DNA of 64,000 nucleotides from Mumia flava (lineage in GTDB: Bacteria > Actinomycetota > Actinomycetes > Propionibacteriales > Nocardioidaceae). Where the stretch lies: positions 1,302,001 through 1,366,000 of the forward strand of contig NZ_PGEZ01000001.1 of the NCBI RefSeq assembly GCF_002797495.1, in the 5' to 3' direction. Each line of letters opens with the position of its first letter. The stretch's first letter is position 1. Shown piece after piece: positions 1-9,266 of the stretch. Below the pieces are notes generated by a model. The model was not told the origin of the DNA. It saw nothing but the letters and a program-made list of their open reading frames with translations, and ran no database searches. A program made the position numbers and the translations under genes.

Positions 1-140
1 CTCCGTACTTCGGACCGTCGGGCTGGCTCGCGCTCGACCTCGACGCAGCGGCGCCGGACTGGGACGAGGTCACCGAGCTCGCCACCGACTCGTACCGCCA
101 GGTCGCCCTGGTCCGGATGCTCAAGGCGCTCGACGCCTGA
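1..140 (+). CDS. MmcQ/YjbR-like protein, C-terminal end (partial)
   Basis: Only the last 45 codons are in the window (frame beginning at base 3, stop TGA at 138-140). The tail reads ...GWLALDLDAAAPDWDEVTEL, then SYRQVALVRMLKALDA. A Trp-rich 'GW..L.L......W.EV.EL...SY..VA' end is what I associate with the MmcQ/YjbR (DUF419) family of small CyaY-fold proteins of unclear role. The start and most of the domain lie outside the window, so the assignment rests on the tail alone. Confidence 0.6.
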   Translation, partial: PYFGPSGWLALDLDAAAPDWDEVTELATDSYRQVALVRMLKALDA

Positions 141-259
141 GATCGGCGGCGCCGCTCGAGCCATGAGCTCCACGGGGCGAGCACCACCGGCGGTGCGGGC
201 TGTGGAAACGGCTCCGGGCCGCCACAATGGGCGGGCGACGTGACGAGGGAGGACCACGG

Positions 260-586
260 ATGGCCGCGAAGCCGGACCAGCGATTCGTGCTCGCGAACGA
301 GCGCACGTACCTCGCCTACATCCGCACCGCCATCGCGCTCGTGGTCGGCGGCGCCGCGACGCTGCACCTGGAGGACCTGCTCGGGTCGGTCGCGGTCACC
401 CGCGCGGTCGGCGCCGTGATCCTGCTGACCGGGATCGCCACCGTGGTCGTCGGCTACCGCCGCTGGCGCGACAACGACCGCGCGATCGCGGCCGACGAGC
501 CTCTGCGTCCGACCGTCACGCCGTTCGCCCTGGCAGCGGAAATCATCGTCATCGCCTTCGTGGTGGCCGTGCTCTCGCTGATCTGA
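260..586 (+). CDS. DUF202 (YidH-like) membrane protein
   Basis: Encodes 108 aa. The N-terminus [20 protein letters not shown] is the DUF202 signature (NERTxLAWxRT), followed by three predicted membrane segments at about residues 18-38, 45-65 and 85-107. The family is widespread in the inner membrane and has no settled function. I chose the ATG at 260 over the upstream in-frame ATG at 227 because a GAGGGAGG ribosome-binding site lies just before it and the family signature begins right after it. Confidence 0.85.
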   Translation: MAAKPDQRFVLANERTYLAYIRTAIALVVGGAATLHLEDLLGSVAVTRAVGAVILLTGIATVVVGYRRWRDNDRAIAADEPLRPTVTPFALAAEIIVIAFVVAVLSLI

Positions 587-608
587 GGGCGTCGCTACGC
601 TGACGTCC

Positions 609-1283
609 GTGCCGGCTCCGCTCTCCGACCTCGTCGCCCCCGACTGGGCCGAGGCACTCGCGCCCGTCGCCGACCGCGTCGCCGCGATGGGTGACTTCCT
701 GCGGTCCGAGATCGCCGCCGGGCGGCAGTACCTTCCCGAGGGACCCAACGTGCTGCGCGCGTTCGCCGAGCCGATGGCGTCCGTCAAGGTGCTGGTCGTG
801 GGCCAGGACCCGTACCCGACGCCCGGGCACGCGGTCGGGCTGTCGTTCTCCGTCGCTGCGGACGTACGACCGGTCCCGCGCAGCCTCGCCAACATCTTCG
901 CCGAGCTCCAGTCCGACCTCGGACTCCCGGCGCCGACCAGCGGCGACCTCACACCGTGGTCGAAGCAGGGGGTGCTGCTGCTCAACCGTGTGCTGACGGT
1001 CGAGCCCGGCCGGTCGGCCAGTCACCGCGGCAAGGGCTGGGAGGACGTCACCGAGCAGGCGATCCGTGCGCTGGTCGAGCGGGACGCACCGCTCGTCGCC
1101 ATCCTGTGGGGGCGCGACGCGCAGTCGCTGCGCCCGTGGCTCGGTGACACCCCCGTGATCGCCTCCCCGCACCCGAGCCCGCTGTCGGCGTCGCGCGGCT
1201 TCTTCGGGTCACGCCCCTTCAGCCGCGTCGATGCCGCACTGGCCGCGCAGGGCGCGCCGAGGATCGACTGGCGCCTCCCCTGA
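609..1283 (+). CDS. ung: Uracil-DNA glycosylase, family 1
   Basis: Encodes 224 aa, the usual length for family 1 UDG, which removes uracil from DNA in base-excision repair. The water-activating loop [17 protein letters not shown] is at residues 65-81 with catalytic Asp67; His replaces Pro70 in many homologues. The uracil-binding and DNA-intercalating motifs are AILWG and [18 protein letters not shown], with catalytic His188. The start is GTG 609, with a -10-like TACGCT at 596-601 and no Shine-Dalgarno sequence, so the mRNA is probably leaderless. Confidence 0.95.
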   Translation: MPAPLSDLVAPDWAEALAPVADRVAAMGDFLRSEIAAGRQYLPEGPNVLRAFAEPMASVKVLVVGQDPYPTPGHAVGLSFSVAADVRPVPRSLANIFAELQSDLGLPAPTSGDLTPWSKQGVLLLNRVLTVEPGRSASHRGKGWEDVTEQAIRALVERDAPLVAILWGRDAQSLRPWLGDTPVIASPHPSPLSASRGFFGSRPFSRVDAALAAQGAPRIDWRLP

Positions 1284-1308
1284 CCCGGATCGGACTAGAG
1301 TCTGGCGC

Positions 1309-2544
1309 GTGAGCCACCCCCGCCCGCGCGACCGCGCCGCCGTCATCTCCGAGGGCTTCGAGATCCTGTCCAAGTGGGGTCTGCGGATCATCCTGATCGC
1401 CGCCGGCCTGTTCGTGGTGGGCTGGGTGATCGGCCGCTTCTGGATGATCGGGTTCCCGGTCATGGTCGCGCTGCTGCTCGCGACGCTCCTCGCACCCCCG
1501 GCCACCTTCCTGCGCCGCCGGGGGGTCCCGTCGCCGCTCGCGGCGGCCGTGACGGTCGTGGGGTTCGTCCTGGTGATCGCCGGCACGATCGCGGTGATCG
1601 CGCCCGAGGTCGCCGGCCAGGCACCGGAGATCGCCTCGGAGGCGTCGCGCGGTCTCGTCGCCGTCCAGGACTGGCTGCAGACCGGCCCGTTCGGGATCTC
1701 CGAGGACCAGCTCAACAACGCGATCAGCACGATCCAGGACTGGCTGCGCGACAGTGCGGCGGCGATCAGCGCGGGCGCTCTCTCGACGATCGGCGCGGCC
1801 ACCGGCGCTCTGGTGAACACGGTGCTGATCGTCGTGCTGTCGTTCTTCTTCGTGAAGGACGGGCACAAGTTCCTCCCGTGGCTCCACCGGGTCCTCGGCG
1901 AGCGGATCGGCGTCCACGCCCAGCAGCTCGGGCAGCGCGCCTGGGACACGCTCGGCGGGTTCATCCGGACCCAGGCCCTGGTGTCCCTGGTCGACGCGTT
2001 CTTCATCGGTCTCGCGCTGGTGATCCTCGGGGTTCCCCTGGCCGTGCCGCTGGCCGTGATCACCTTCATCGGCGGCTTCGTCCCGATCGTCGGTGCGTTC
2101 GTCACCGGGGCGCTGGCGGTGCTCGTCACGCTGGTGACGAACGACTTCCGCGACGCCGTGATCATGCTGATCGTGATCATCGCGGTGCAGCAGCTCGAGG
2201 GCAACGTGCTGTCCCCGTGGCTGCAGGGTCGCTCGATGAACCTCCAGGCCGCCGTGATCCTGCTCGCGGTGACCGCCGGCAGCTCGCTGTTCGGGATCAC
2301 CGGTGCCTTCCTCGCGGTCCCGGTGACCGCGACCGCTGCCGCCGTCCTGCGCTACCTGAACGAGCAGATCGCGATCGAGGCCGGCGAGGCACCGCCGCCG
2401 GACGCCGGCCCGAGCGACAGCGCACCGCCCGGCGACCCGCGGTCGCCGGCCGACCCCGGCGACGCAGCCACCCCCACAAGCGGCGCCCCCGTGGGTGGGG
2501 CACCCTCCGGCGGGGCACCCGACGACGGCGTGACCGATCGCTAG
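1309..2544 (+). CDS. AI-2E family (PerM-type) transporter
   Basis: Encodes 411 aa with the hydrophobic layout of the AI-2E/PerM family (PF01594): two N-terminal membrane helices, a soluble amphipathic middle (about 110-185), and a C-terminal bundle including a 'GGFVPIVGAFVTG' re-entrant-like segment and LQGRSMNLQAAVIL. Family members include AI-2 exporters and Na+/H+ antiporters, so the substrate is unknown. The last 50 residues are a Pro/Gly/Asp-rich cytoplasmic tail. I chose GTG 1309 because TAGAGT at 1296-1301 sits 7 nt before it (leaderless pattern); the upstream in-frame extension overlaps ung. Confidence 0.85.
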   Translation: MSHPRPRDRAAVISEGFEILSKWGLRIILIAAGLFVVGWVIGRFWMIGFPVMVALLLATLLAPPATFLRRRGVPSPLAAAVTVVGFVLVIAGTIAVIAPEVAGQAPEIASEASRGLVAVQDWLQTGPFGISEDQLNNAISTIQDWLRDSAAAISAGALSTIGAATGALVNTVLIVVLSFFFVKDGHKFLPWLHRVLGERIGVHAQQLGQRAWDTLGGFIRTQALVSLVDAFFIGLALVILGVPLAVPLAVITFIGGFVPIVGAFVTGALAVLVTLVTNDFRDAVIMLIVIIAVQQLEGNVLSPWLQGRSMNLQAAVILLAVTAGSSLFGITGAFLAVPVTATAAAVLRYLNEQIAIEAGEAPPPDAGPSDSAPPGDPRSPADPGDAATPTSGAPVGGAPSGGAPDDGVTDR

Positions 2545-2550
2545 ACGCCG

Positions 2551-3030
2551 ATGAGCTCCCGAGGTGTCGACCCCAGCATCCGGCCGGAGTCCGCCGCCGA
2601 TCGGCTCACCCGCAACTGGAACGAGCTGCTCCAGGAGCTGCGGGTCGCCCAGACCGGCGTCCAGATCCTGACCGCGTTCCTGCTGACGCTGCCGTTCACC
2701 TCACGCTTCGGCGAGCTCACGGACACGCAGAAGAACGTCTTCCTCGCCGTCCTGTCGTGCTCGGTCGCGGCCACCGCCCTGCTGATCGCACCGGTGGCCC
2801 TGCACCGGGCGCTGTTCCGGCGCGGTCAGCGACCGTGGCTCGTCGGCGCCGCCCACGTCTGCGCCGCGATCGGGCTGGGTGCGCTCGTCCTCACCGTCTC
2901 CGGCGCGATGTGGCTGGTCTTCGACGTCGTCGCCGGTCGGACGGCCGCCTGGTGGGCGATCGGAGGGTCGCTCGTCGTCTTCACCGGTCTGTGGGTCGTG
3001 CTCCCTGCCGTGAACCGCCTCCGACACTGA
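2551..3030 (+). CDS. DUF6328 family membrane protein
   Basis: Encodes 159 aa starting 6 nt after the permease stop, so it is probably co-transcribed and translationally coupled. The N-terminal helix NWNELLQELRVAQTGVQIL leads into four predicted membrane segments (about 35-55, 70-88, 100-125, 132-152). 'ELLQELRVAQTGVQIL.AFLL..PF' is a recognisable opening of DUF6328 proteins, common in high-GC actinobacteria and of unknown function. Confidence 0.75.
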   Translation: MSSRGVDPSIRPESAADRLTRNWNELLQELRVAQTGVQILTAFLLTLPFTSRFGELTDTQKNVFLAVLSCSVAATALLIAPVALHRALFRRGQRPWLVGAAHVCAAIGLGALVLTVSGAMWLVFDVVAGRTAAWWAIGGSLVVFTGLWVVLPAVNRLRH

Positions 3031-3076
3031 CCGGCCCGTACGGCTGACGACGCCCGCCGTCTCCCGCAGGATCGGC

Positions 3077-3832
3077 TCACGGCCGCCAGAAGCCCGCGGT
3101 CTCGCGCGCGAGGGTTGCGGCCTTCGCGGGGCTGCCCTCCCACGCCCGCCCGTGGCCCGGGAAGATCACGTCGGCGTCGACGTCGGCGATCGCGTCCAGC
3201 GAAGCCAGGGCCGACTCCCGGTCGTGGGAGAAGGGCCGCACGATCAGCTGCGGGCCGTCGAGGCTCGAGACGGCGTGGCCCGTGACGAGCGCGTCGCCGG
3301 TGACGAGCACCCGCGAGCCCGGGATCAGGTAGCAGGTGTGCCCGTCGGTGTGCCCGGGTGTCGCGACCGGCACCGGGGTGCCGGGCAGCGGCTGCTCCGG
3401 ATCGTACGGCCGGGCGCCCTCGACGCCGGTCCGGTCGGTCCCGCCGAGGCGGACGATGTCGGTGACCCAGCGGACGGATCCGCGACGCCAGAGCAGCAGC
3501 GGGATCTGCGCAGGGCCCATCTGCTGCAGGTGGTCGCGGTGCGCGTGCGCGACCTCGTCCGCGCCGGTGAAGACCGGGAAGCCGTACCGGTCGGCGAGGA
3601 CCGCGAGACCGCCCAGGTGGTCGACGTGGGCGTGCGTGAGCAGAGCACCGCGGACGTCGGACATCTGGTGCCCGATCTCGCGCACGGAGCGCTCGACGTC
3701 GGCGGCGTTCCCCGGATAGCCCCCGTCGATCAGCGTGAGGTCGTGCCCGTCCTCGACGAGCACCCAGTTCACGTGCGCTGCCGAGACCAGGTAGGCGTCC
3801 TGGTGGCGTCGGATCGACAGCGGCCGGCTCAT
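3077..3832 (-). CDS. MBL-fold metallo-hydrolase
   Basis: Encodes 251 aa. The metallo-beta-lactamase metal motif THAHVDH (His67, His69, Asp71, His72) is intact, followed by ATPGHTDGHTC, VTGDAL and the late FPGHGRAW histidine, so a dinuclear metal site is expected. The substrate cannot be deduced; glyoxalase II-like or lactonase-type thioester/ester hydrolysis are both possible. The ATG at 3832 overlaps the stop of the upstream membrane-protein gene by 4 nt (ATGA) and has an AGGAGG-like site inside that gene, so the two are translationally coupled. Confidence 0.85.
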   Translation of the reverse strand: MSRPLSIRRHQDAYLVSAAHVNWVLVEDGHDLTLIDGGYPGNAADVERSVREIGHQMSDVRGALLTHAHVDHLGGLAVLADRYGFPVFTGADEVAHAHRDHLQQMGPAQIPLLLWRRGSVRWVTDIVRLGGTDRTGVEGARPYDPEQPLPGTPVPVATPGHTDGHTCYLIPGSRVLVTGDALVTGHAVSSLDGPQLIVRPFSHDRESALASLDAIADVDADVIFPGHGRAWEGSPAKAATLARETAGFWRP

Positions 3833-4407
3833 GCGGCCTCCTTCCGCCGGGACGCCTCCAGGATCACCCGATCGTCGTCCGGCCGCTCGATGCGTGCACG
3901 CACCGGCGCGACCCGGGCGAGCACCCAGTCGCCCGCGTCGCGCAGCCACGACGGGGCGTCGGGGTCGGGATTGTCGAGGCGGGTCGACCGGGTCATCCGC
4001 CAGGCCATCCACGCGCAGACCGGCAGCGGTCCGAACGCGCACCCGAGGACCACGAGGACGAACCCGAGGACGAAGCCGGCCCCGAGGTCGGAGATCAGCA
4101 TGACGGGAACGAGCCAGAGCGAGGCAGCGAACGTCGCGGTGCACCCGACCGCGATCTCGGGACGGGTCCAGCGGCCCTGGACGGTCAGCACGAGCAGCAG
4201 GCTGCCGGTGACGGACAGGATCAGGACCATCAGCACCGCCGGGGTGGCGAGCAGCGGCACGAGGAAGGTGAGGAAGGACCGGCCGGCGACGAAGATCGCC
4301 GTGATCATCAGCCCGAGGACGAAGGGCGGGATCACGACGGCCAGCGCGAACAACGCCAGCTCGGCCACGGTGGCAGCAGGAGCGCGAGTCGTCCCCGGAC
4401 CCACCAC
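3829..4407 (-). CDS. Multi-pass membrane protein, unknown function
   Basis: Encodes 192 aa. Four hydrophobic segments are visible (about 15-40, 45-70, 85-105, 108-132), then a basic, Arg/Asp-rich cytoplasmic tail ending EASRRKEAA. I do not recognise the family. It is the first gene of a two-gene unit with the MBL hydrolase (4-nt overlap), so it may be that enzyme's membrane partner; this is inference from coupling only. Two consecutive GTG codons could serve as start. Confidence 0.6.
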   Translation of the reverse strand: MVGPGTTRAPAATVAELALFALAVVIPPFVLGLMITAIFVAGRSFLTFLVPLLATPAVLMVLILSVTGSLLLVLTVQGRWTRPEIAVGCTATFAASLWLVPVMLISDLGAGFVLGFVLVVLGCAFGPLPVCAWMAWRMTRSTRLDNPDPDAPSWLRDAGDWVLARVAPVRARIERPDDDRVILEASRRKEAA

Positions 4408-4534
4408 GCAGCCTCCGTCGTCGAATCCGTGGCGGACGCCCCCCGCCTCGGCAACGGGCTGAAACTAGTGGCTCGCCGCGCGCACCGTCAAGGCGCGAGC
4501 GACGGTTCTGGACGCCCCGCGGCAGACCCGCAGG

Positions 4535-5053
4535 TCAGCCCTCAGCCGGGGGCGGGAAGTCGCCCGCGGAGGCACGGAGCCGGCGCATCAGGTCGTACGC
4601 ATGGTCCTGCTGCTCGGCCGCGAGCCCCGTGACGGCGAAGTCGATCTCGGTGAGCGCCTTCGTCGCCCGCTCGCACACGTCCTGCCCGTCCTCGGTCAGC
4701 GAGGCGAGGATGCGGCGCCGGTCGGCGGGATCGGGATCGCGCCGGACGAGCCCCCGTGCTTCGAGGCGGTCGATCGCGTTCGTGACCGAGGTGGGGTGGA
4801 CCATCAGGCGCTCGCCGATCTTGCTCATCGGCAGCGCGCCGCTGCGGCTGAACGCCAGCAGCCGCAGCACCTCGTAGCGGGCGAACGTGATCCCGAACGG
4901 GCGCAGCGTCGCGTCGAGCTCGGTCAGCAGGAGCTGCTGGACCCGCATGATCGACGTCGCGAGCCGCATCGCCGTGGCGTCGCCGATGTGGCGCTCCCAC
5001 AGCTCGCCGGCGCGCTCGACCGGGTCGAACGGCAGCTTGGGCTCGGCGGGCAT
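4535..5053 (-). CDS. MarR family transcriptional regulator
   Basis: Encodes 172 aa. The winged-helix core runs from about residue 55 to 135 (ARYEVLRLLAFSRSGALPMSKIGERLMVHPTSVTNAIDRLEARGLVRRDPDPADRR), including the MarR wing DPADRRRILASLTEDG, with dimerisation helices at both ends. It is divergent from icmF, with 249 bp of repeats and promoter between them. MarR proteins usually control the adjacent divergent gene, and half-sites overlap the icmF promoter, so control of icmF in response to an acyl-CoA or aromatic ligand is a reasonable guess. An AGGAG site precedes ATG 5053. Confidence 0.9.
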   Translation of the reverse strand: MPAEPKLPFDPVERAGELWERHIGDATAMRLATSIMRVQQLLLTELDATLRPFGITFARYEVLRLLAFSRSGALPMSKIGERLMVHPTSVTNAIDRLEARGLVRRDPDPADRRRILASLTEDGQDVCERATKALTEIDFAVTGLAAEQQDHAYDLMRRLRASAGDFPPPAEG

Positions 5054-5107
5054 GGGGTCTCCTGGGGCGTGGGTTGTCGGGTCTCGATCCTCGCTGCGCT
5101 CGGCCTC

Positions 5108-5262
5108 GACCGGCGAAGCGGGGTGCTGTGCTCGGCCGACCCTCGAGGCGCGAGCGTAGCGAGCCCTCGAGAGGCGACCGGCGAAGCGGGGTGCTGTGCT
5201 CGGCCGACCCTCGAGGCGCGAGCGTAGCGAGCCCTCGAGAGGCGACCGGCGAAGCGGGGTGC
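5108..5262. repeat. 68-bp tandem repeat, 2.3 copies
   Basis: Units begin at 5108, 5176 and 5244 (gaccggcgaagcggggtgc...), giving a period of 68 bp with two full units and a 19-bp partial third. The units carry pieces (cctcgaggcgcgagcgtagc, ctcggcctcgac) of the larger GGTCTCGATC/GCCTCGACC repeat family seen at three other loci. The array fills the gap between the MarR gene and the icmF promoter and codes for nothing convincing. Confidence 0.85.
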
Positions 5263-5266
5263 GAGG

Positions 5267-5303
5267 TCGACATTACTTGGACGTCAAACTATTGTACGTC
5301 CTA
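5267..5303 (+). promoter_or_regulatory. icmF promoter with overlapping MarR-like operator
   Basis: A -35 TCGACA (5267-5272), 17-bp spacer and -10 TATTGT (5290-5295) place the transcription start on the ATG of icmF at 5303, so the mRNA would be leaderless. TTGGACGTC (5277-5285) and TTGTACGTC (5292-5300) form a 15-bp-spaced direct repeat, and GGACGT/ACGTCC (5279-5284, 5296-5301) an inverted repeat. Both lie across the spacer and -10, where a repressor would block RNA polymerase. The divergent MarR protein is the obvious candidate. Confidence 0.6.
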
Positions 5304-8300
5304 TGGATACCGCAACGCCCTCCGCCACGCAGGACAGCGGCACCGCCCTCCCGGTGCGCTTCGTCACGGCCTCGAGCCTGTTCGACGGCCACGACGCGTC
5401 GATCAACATCATGCGGCGGATCATGCAGTCCCAGGGCGCCGAGGTGATCCACCTCGGCCACAACCGCTCGGTCGCCGAGGTCGTCGACGCGGCGATCGAG
5501 GAGGACGCGCACGCGGTCGCGGTCTCCAGCTACCAGGGCGGGCACGTCGAGTACTTCGAGTACCTCGTCGACCTGCTGGCCGAGCGCGGCGCGGGCCACG
5601 TCCAGGTCGTCGGAGGCGGGGGCGGCGTGATCGTCCCCGCCGAGATCGACCGCTTGCGCAGCCGTGGCGTGATCATCTACTCGCCGGCCGACGGGCAGCG
5701 CCTGGGTCTGCCGGGCATGATCGCGGAGGTCGTGGAGCGGGCCCGCCGCGATCTGTGGGCGGACGCGCCGGCCGACCTCGACGCGCTGCGGTCAGGCGAC
5801 CGGGTCGCACTGGCGCGGGCGATCACCGGTGCCGAGCGCGGGCTGCTCGACGACGACGCGCTCGCAGCCGTACGAGCGGCGGCGACGTCCTCGCACGCAC
5901 CCGTCCTCGGCATCACCGGCACCGGCGGCTCCGGCAAGTCGTCGCTGACCGACGAGATCCTGCGCCGGTTCCGGACCGACCAGCAGGACAAGCTGCGGAT
6001 CGCGGTCCTCGCCGTCGACCCGAGCCGGCGTCGCGGCGGCGGCGCGCTGCTCGGCGACCGGATCCGGATGAACGCGGTCGACGGCGAGCACACCTACTTC
6101 CGCTCGCTCGCGACCCGCGGCGCCCACGAGCTTCCGGAGTCGCTGCCCGACGTGATCGACGTGGCGAAGGCCGCCGGGTTCGACCTCGTGATCGTGGAGA
6201 CCCCCGGCATCGGCCAGGGCGACGCCGCGATCGTGCCGTTCGTCGACACGGCGCTCTACGTGATGACGCCCGAGTTCGGCGCGGCCTCGCAGCTGGAGAA
6301 GATCGACATGCTCGACTTCGCCGACGCGGTCGCCGTCAACAAGTTCGAGCGCCGCGGCGCCGCGGACGCGATGCGCGACGTCGGCCGCCAGCTGGTGCGC
6401 AACCGCGAGGCGTTCGGGTCGAAGCCCGAGGACATGCCGGTGTACGGGACGTCGGCGGCGACGTTCGGCGACGACGGTGTGACCGCGCTGTACCAGTTCC
6501 TGCGCGACGCCTTGGCCGCGAAGGGCCTCGAGACCGCAGAGGGCACACTGGAGCCGGTCGGCGTCAAGGCCTCCACGCGGTACGCCCACGTGCTGCCGGC
6601 GGAGCGGGTCCGCTACCTCGCCGAGATCGCCGACGACGTCCGCTCGTACCACGCCGAGACCGAGCGGATCGCGGACGACGCCCGGCGTGCGCAGGCGCTC
6701 GCGACCGCCCGCGACGCGCTGGCGGAGGCGGAGCGACCCACCGAGGACATCACGTCGCTCGCGTCGGCGGCGCAGGACGCCCTGCCCGCCGAGGTCCGCG
6801 AACGCATCCACGGGTGGCCGCAGGTCGTCGAGGCCTACTCCGGCGACGAGCAGGTCGTGCGGGTCCGCGACCGCGAGATCCACACGAGCCTCGTCCGCGA
6901 GTCGCTGTCGGGCTCGCGCATCTCACGCGTCGCGCTCCCTCGTACGACCGACCACGGCGACCTCGTGCGGTTCTGGCGGCGCGAGAACCTCCCCGGCTTC
7001 TTCCCGTACACCGCCGGTGTCTTCGCATTCAAGCGCGACGAGGAGGACCCGGCCCGGATGTTCGCCGGCGAGGGCGACCCCTTCCGTACGAACCGGCGCT
7101 TCAAGCTCCTCAGCGAGGGCAACCCGGCGACCCGCCTCTCGACCGCGTTCGACTCCGTCACGCTGTACGGGCGCGACCCCGACGAGCGTCCCGACGTGTA
7201 CGGGAAGGTCGGCACGTCGGGCGTCTCGGTCGCGACGCTCGACGACATGAAGGAGCTGTACGACGGGTTCGACCTCGTCTCGCCGACAACCAGCGTGTCG
7301 ATGACGATCAACGGCCCGGCCCCGACCGTGCTCGCGTTCTTCCTCAACACCGTGATCGACCAGCAGCGGGATGCGTTCCGCGAGGCCGAGGGCCGCGAGC
7401 CCGACGAGGCGGAGGACGCGGCCCTGCGGGCGAAGGCGCTGGGGACCGTGCGCGGCACCGTCCAGGCCGACATCCTCAAGGAGGACCAGGGCCAGAACAC
7501 CTGCCTGTTCTCCACCGAGTTCAGCCTGCGCATGATGGCCGACATCCAGGAGTGGTTCATCGAGCAGAAGGTCCGCAACTTCTACTCGGTCTCGATCTCC
7601 GGCTACCACATCGCCGAGGCCGGAGCGAACCCGATCAGCCAGCTCGCGTTCACGCTCGCGAACGGCTTCACCTACGTCGAGGCGTACCTCGCGCGCGGGA
7701 TGGACATCGACGACTTCGCACCGAACCTCTCGTTCTTCTTCTCCAACGGGATGGACCCGGAGTACTCGGTGATCGGACGGGTCGCCCGACGGATCTGGGC
7801 GGTCGCGATGCGCGACAAGTACGGCGCGAACGAGCGCAGCCAGAAGCTGAAGTACCACGTCCAGACGTCCGGCCGGTCGCTGCACGCGCAGGAGATGAGC
7901 TTCAACGACATCCGCACGACGCTGCAGGCGCTGATCGCGATCTACGACAACGCGAACAGCCTGCACACCAACGCGTACGACGAGGCCGTCACGACCCCGA
8001 CGACGGAGTCCGTACGGCGTGCGCTGGCGATCCAGCTCGTGATCAACCGCGAGTGGGGTCTCGCGATGAACGAGAACCCGCTGCAGGGCTCGTACATCAT
8101 CGACGAGCTGACGGATCTCGTCGAGGAGGCCGTGCTGGCCGAGTTCGACCGGATCACCGAGCGCGGCGGCGTGCTCGGCGCGATGGAGACCGGCTACCAG
8201 CGGGGTCGGATCCAGGACGAGTCGATGCTGTACGAGCAGCGCAAGCACGACGGGTCGCTGCCGATCGTCGGCGTCAACACCTTCGTCGCGCCGGACTCCG

Positions 8301-8554
8301 AGGCCTCGCCGCCGGAGGTCGAGCTGGCCCGCGCGACCGAGGACGAGAAGCGCTCCCAGCTCGAGCGGGTGCACGCGTACCGCGCGGCGCACCGCAGCGA
8401 GGCCGACGAGGCGCTCGCGCGCCTCAAGGCGGCCGCGGCCGACCCGGACGCGAACGTGTTCGCGGTGCTGATGGACGCGGCGCGGGTCTGCTCGTTGCAG
8501 CAGGTCACGGAGGCGTTCTTCGAGGTCGGAGGGGCCTACCGCCGCAACGTCTGA
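5303..8554 (+). CDS. icmF: Fused isobutyryl-CoA mutase IcmF
   Basis: Encodes 1083 aa in the order known for IcmF: an adenosylcobalamin-binding domain at about 17-150 (SSLFDGHDASINIMRR, with the cobalt-ligand His30, and SYQGGHVEYF); a MeaI-type P-loop GTPase chaperone at about 200-415 (GITGTGGSGKSS, VETPGIGQGDAAI); a linker; and the mutase TIM barrel from about 530 to the end. The enzyme interconverts isobutyryl-CoA and n-butyryl-CoA and helps valine and fatty-acid carbon into central metabolism. The fused GTPase loads and protects the cofactor. It is full length and undamaged, transcribed alone, from the leaderless promoter at 5267-5303. Confidence 0.95.
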   Translation: MDTATPSATQDSGTALPVRFVTASSLFDGHDASINIMRRIMQSQGAEVIHLGHNRSVAEVVDAAIEEDAHAVAVSSYQGGHVEYFEYLVDLLAERGAGHVQVVGGGGGVIVPAEIDRLRSRGVIIYSPADGQRLGLPGMIAEVVERARRDLWADAPADLDALRSGDRVALARAITGAERGLLDDDALAAVRAAATSSHAPVLGITGTGGSGKSSLTDEILRRFRTDQQDKLRIAVLAVDPSRRRGGGALLGDRIRMNAVDGEHTYFRSLATRGAHELPESLPDVIDVAKAAGFDLVIVETPGIGQGDAAIVPFVDTALYVMTPEFGAASQLEKIDMLDFADAVAVNKFERRGAADAMRDVGRQLVRNREAFGSKPEDMPVYGTSAATFGDDGVTALYQFLRDALAAKGLETAEGTLEPVGVKASTRYAHVLPAERVRYLAEIADDVRSYHAETERIADDARRAQALATARDALAEAERPTEDITSLASAAQDALPAEVRERIHGWPQVVEAYSGDEQVVRVRDREIHTSLVRESLSGSRISRVALPRTTDHGDLVRFWRRENLPGFFPYTAGVFAFKRDEEDPARMFAGEGDPFRTNRRFKLLSEGNPATRLSTAFDSVTLYGRDPDERPDVYGKVGTSGVSVATLDDMKELYDGFDLVSPTTSVSMTINGPAPTVLAFFLNTVIDQQRDAFREAEGREPDEAEDAALRAKALGTVRGTVQADILKEDQGQNTCLFSTEFSLRMMADIQEWFIEQKVRNFYSVSISGYHIAEAGANPISQLAFTLANGFTYVEAYLARGMDIDDFAPNLSFFFSNGMDPEYSVIGRVARRIWAVAMRDKYGANERSQKLKYHVQTSGRSLHAQEMSFNDIRTTLQALIAIYDNANSLHTNAYDEAVTTPTTESVRRALAIQLVINREWGLAMNENPLQGSYIIDELTDLVEEAVLAEFDRITERGGVLGAMETGYQRGRIQDESMLYEQRKHDGSLPIVGVNTFVAPDSEASPPEVELARATEDEKRSQLERVHAYRAAHRSEADEALARLKAAAADPDANVFAVLMDAARVCSLQQVTEAFFEVGGAYRRNV

Positions 8555-8641
8555 GTCGCCCGGGTTTGCGTCGGTCCCGACCCGGGTACGGCGTGGGGTG
8601 GACCGCAGATCTCGCGGTCCACCCCCGAGGGAGGAGCATCG

Positions 8642-9154
8642 ATGGACAGCGTGTGGATTTGGGTGGCCGTCGCCGTGATCGTCGTGGTGATCGCCGTGGT
8701 CGTGGTGGTCGCCCTGGGACAGGGCCGGAAGCGCCGCGAGGAGCGCCGCCTCGAGGAGGCGAAGGCGCTGCGCGAGCAGGCACGTGAGCGTGACCACGAG
8801 GCCAGCCGGCGCGAGGCGGAGGCCGCTCGCGCGAAGGCCGATGCCGAGGAGGCCCGGGTGACCGCCGAGGAGCGCGCCGCGGAGCAGCGTCGGCAGCAGG
8901 AGGAGGCGCAGCGCGCCCGGTCCGAGGTCGACGAGCGGCTCGCCAAGGCCGAGGAGCTCGATCCGCGAGGGGCGGGCGCCGGCGCGCACGAGGACCCCGC
9001 CGTCCGCGGGGACAGCCCTGCGCACGAGAACCCGCACCGGCAGGAGGACCCGCGTACGACCGAGGATCCGCGCGTGGCCGAGGACCCGCGCGTGGCCGAC
9101 GACCCGCGTACGACCGAGGACCCGGAGCGGAGGCCCGGGACGCGGGGCATCTGA
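8642..9154 (+). CDS. Membrane-anchored coiled-coil protein with acidic repeat tail
   Basis: Encodes 170 aa. An N-terminal membrane helix (about 5-27, almost all Val/Ile/Ala) is followed by an uninterrupted charged coiled coil (about 30-110, rich in Glu, Arg, Ala) and a disordered tail with repeats of the type 'EDPRxxx' (EDPRTTEDPRVAEDPRVADD). The architecture matches small actinobacterial envelope proteins with no assigned role. A strong GAGGGAGGAG site precedes ATG 8642. The tail repeats are encoded by near-identical short DNA units and may vary in number between strains. Confidence 0.7.
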   Translation: MDSVWIWVAVAVIVVVIAVVVVVALGQGRKRREERRLEEAKALREQARERDHEASRREAEAARAKADAEEARVTAEERAAEQRRQQEEAQRARSEVDERLAKAEELDPRGAGAGAHEDPAVRGDSPAHENPHRQEDPRTTEDPRVAEDPRVADDPRTTEDPERRPGTRGI

Positions 9155-9266
9155 GGCGTCCGCCTCTGCCCGGGCGCCCAGCGCGCTCACAGCGCACTGC
9201 CAGGGCGGGTGGCTAGCGTGCACCGCACGGACCCACCCGCCCCGGTTGCGCAAGGAGCACCCGTCG

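Noticed and set aside
5074-8787. A very long open frame overlapping icmF in another frame
   Set aside because: It is a shadow of icmF: Arg/Gly/Pro-rich translation, no family motifs, and it runs through the 68-bp repeats. IcmF motifs are all in the other frame.
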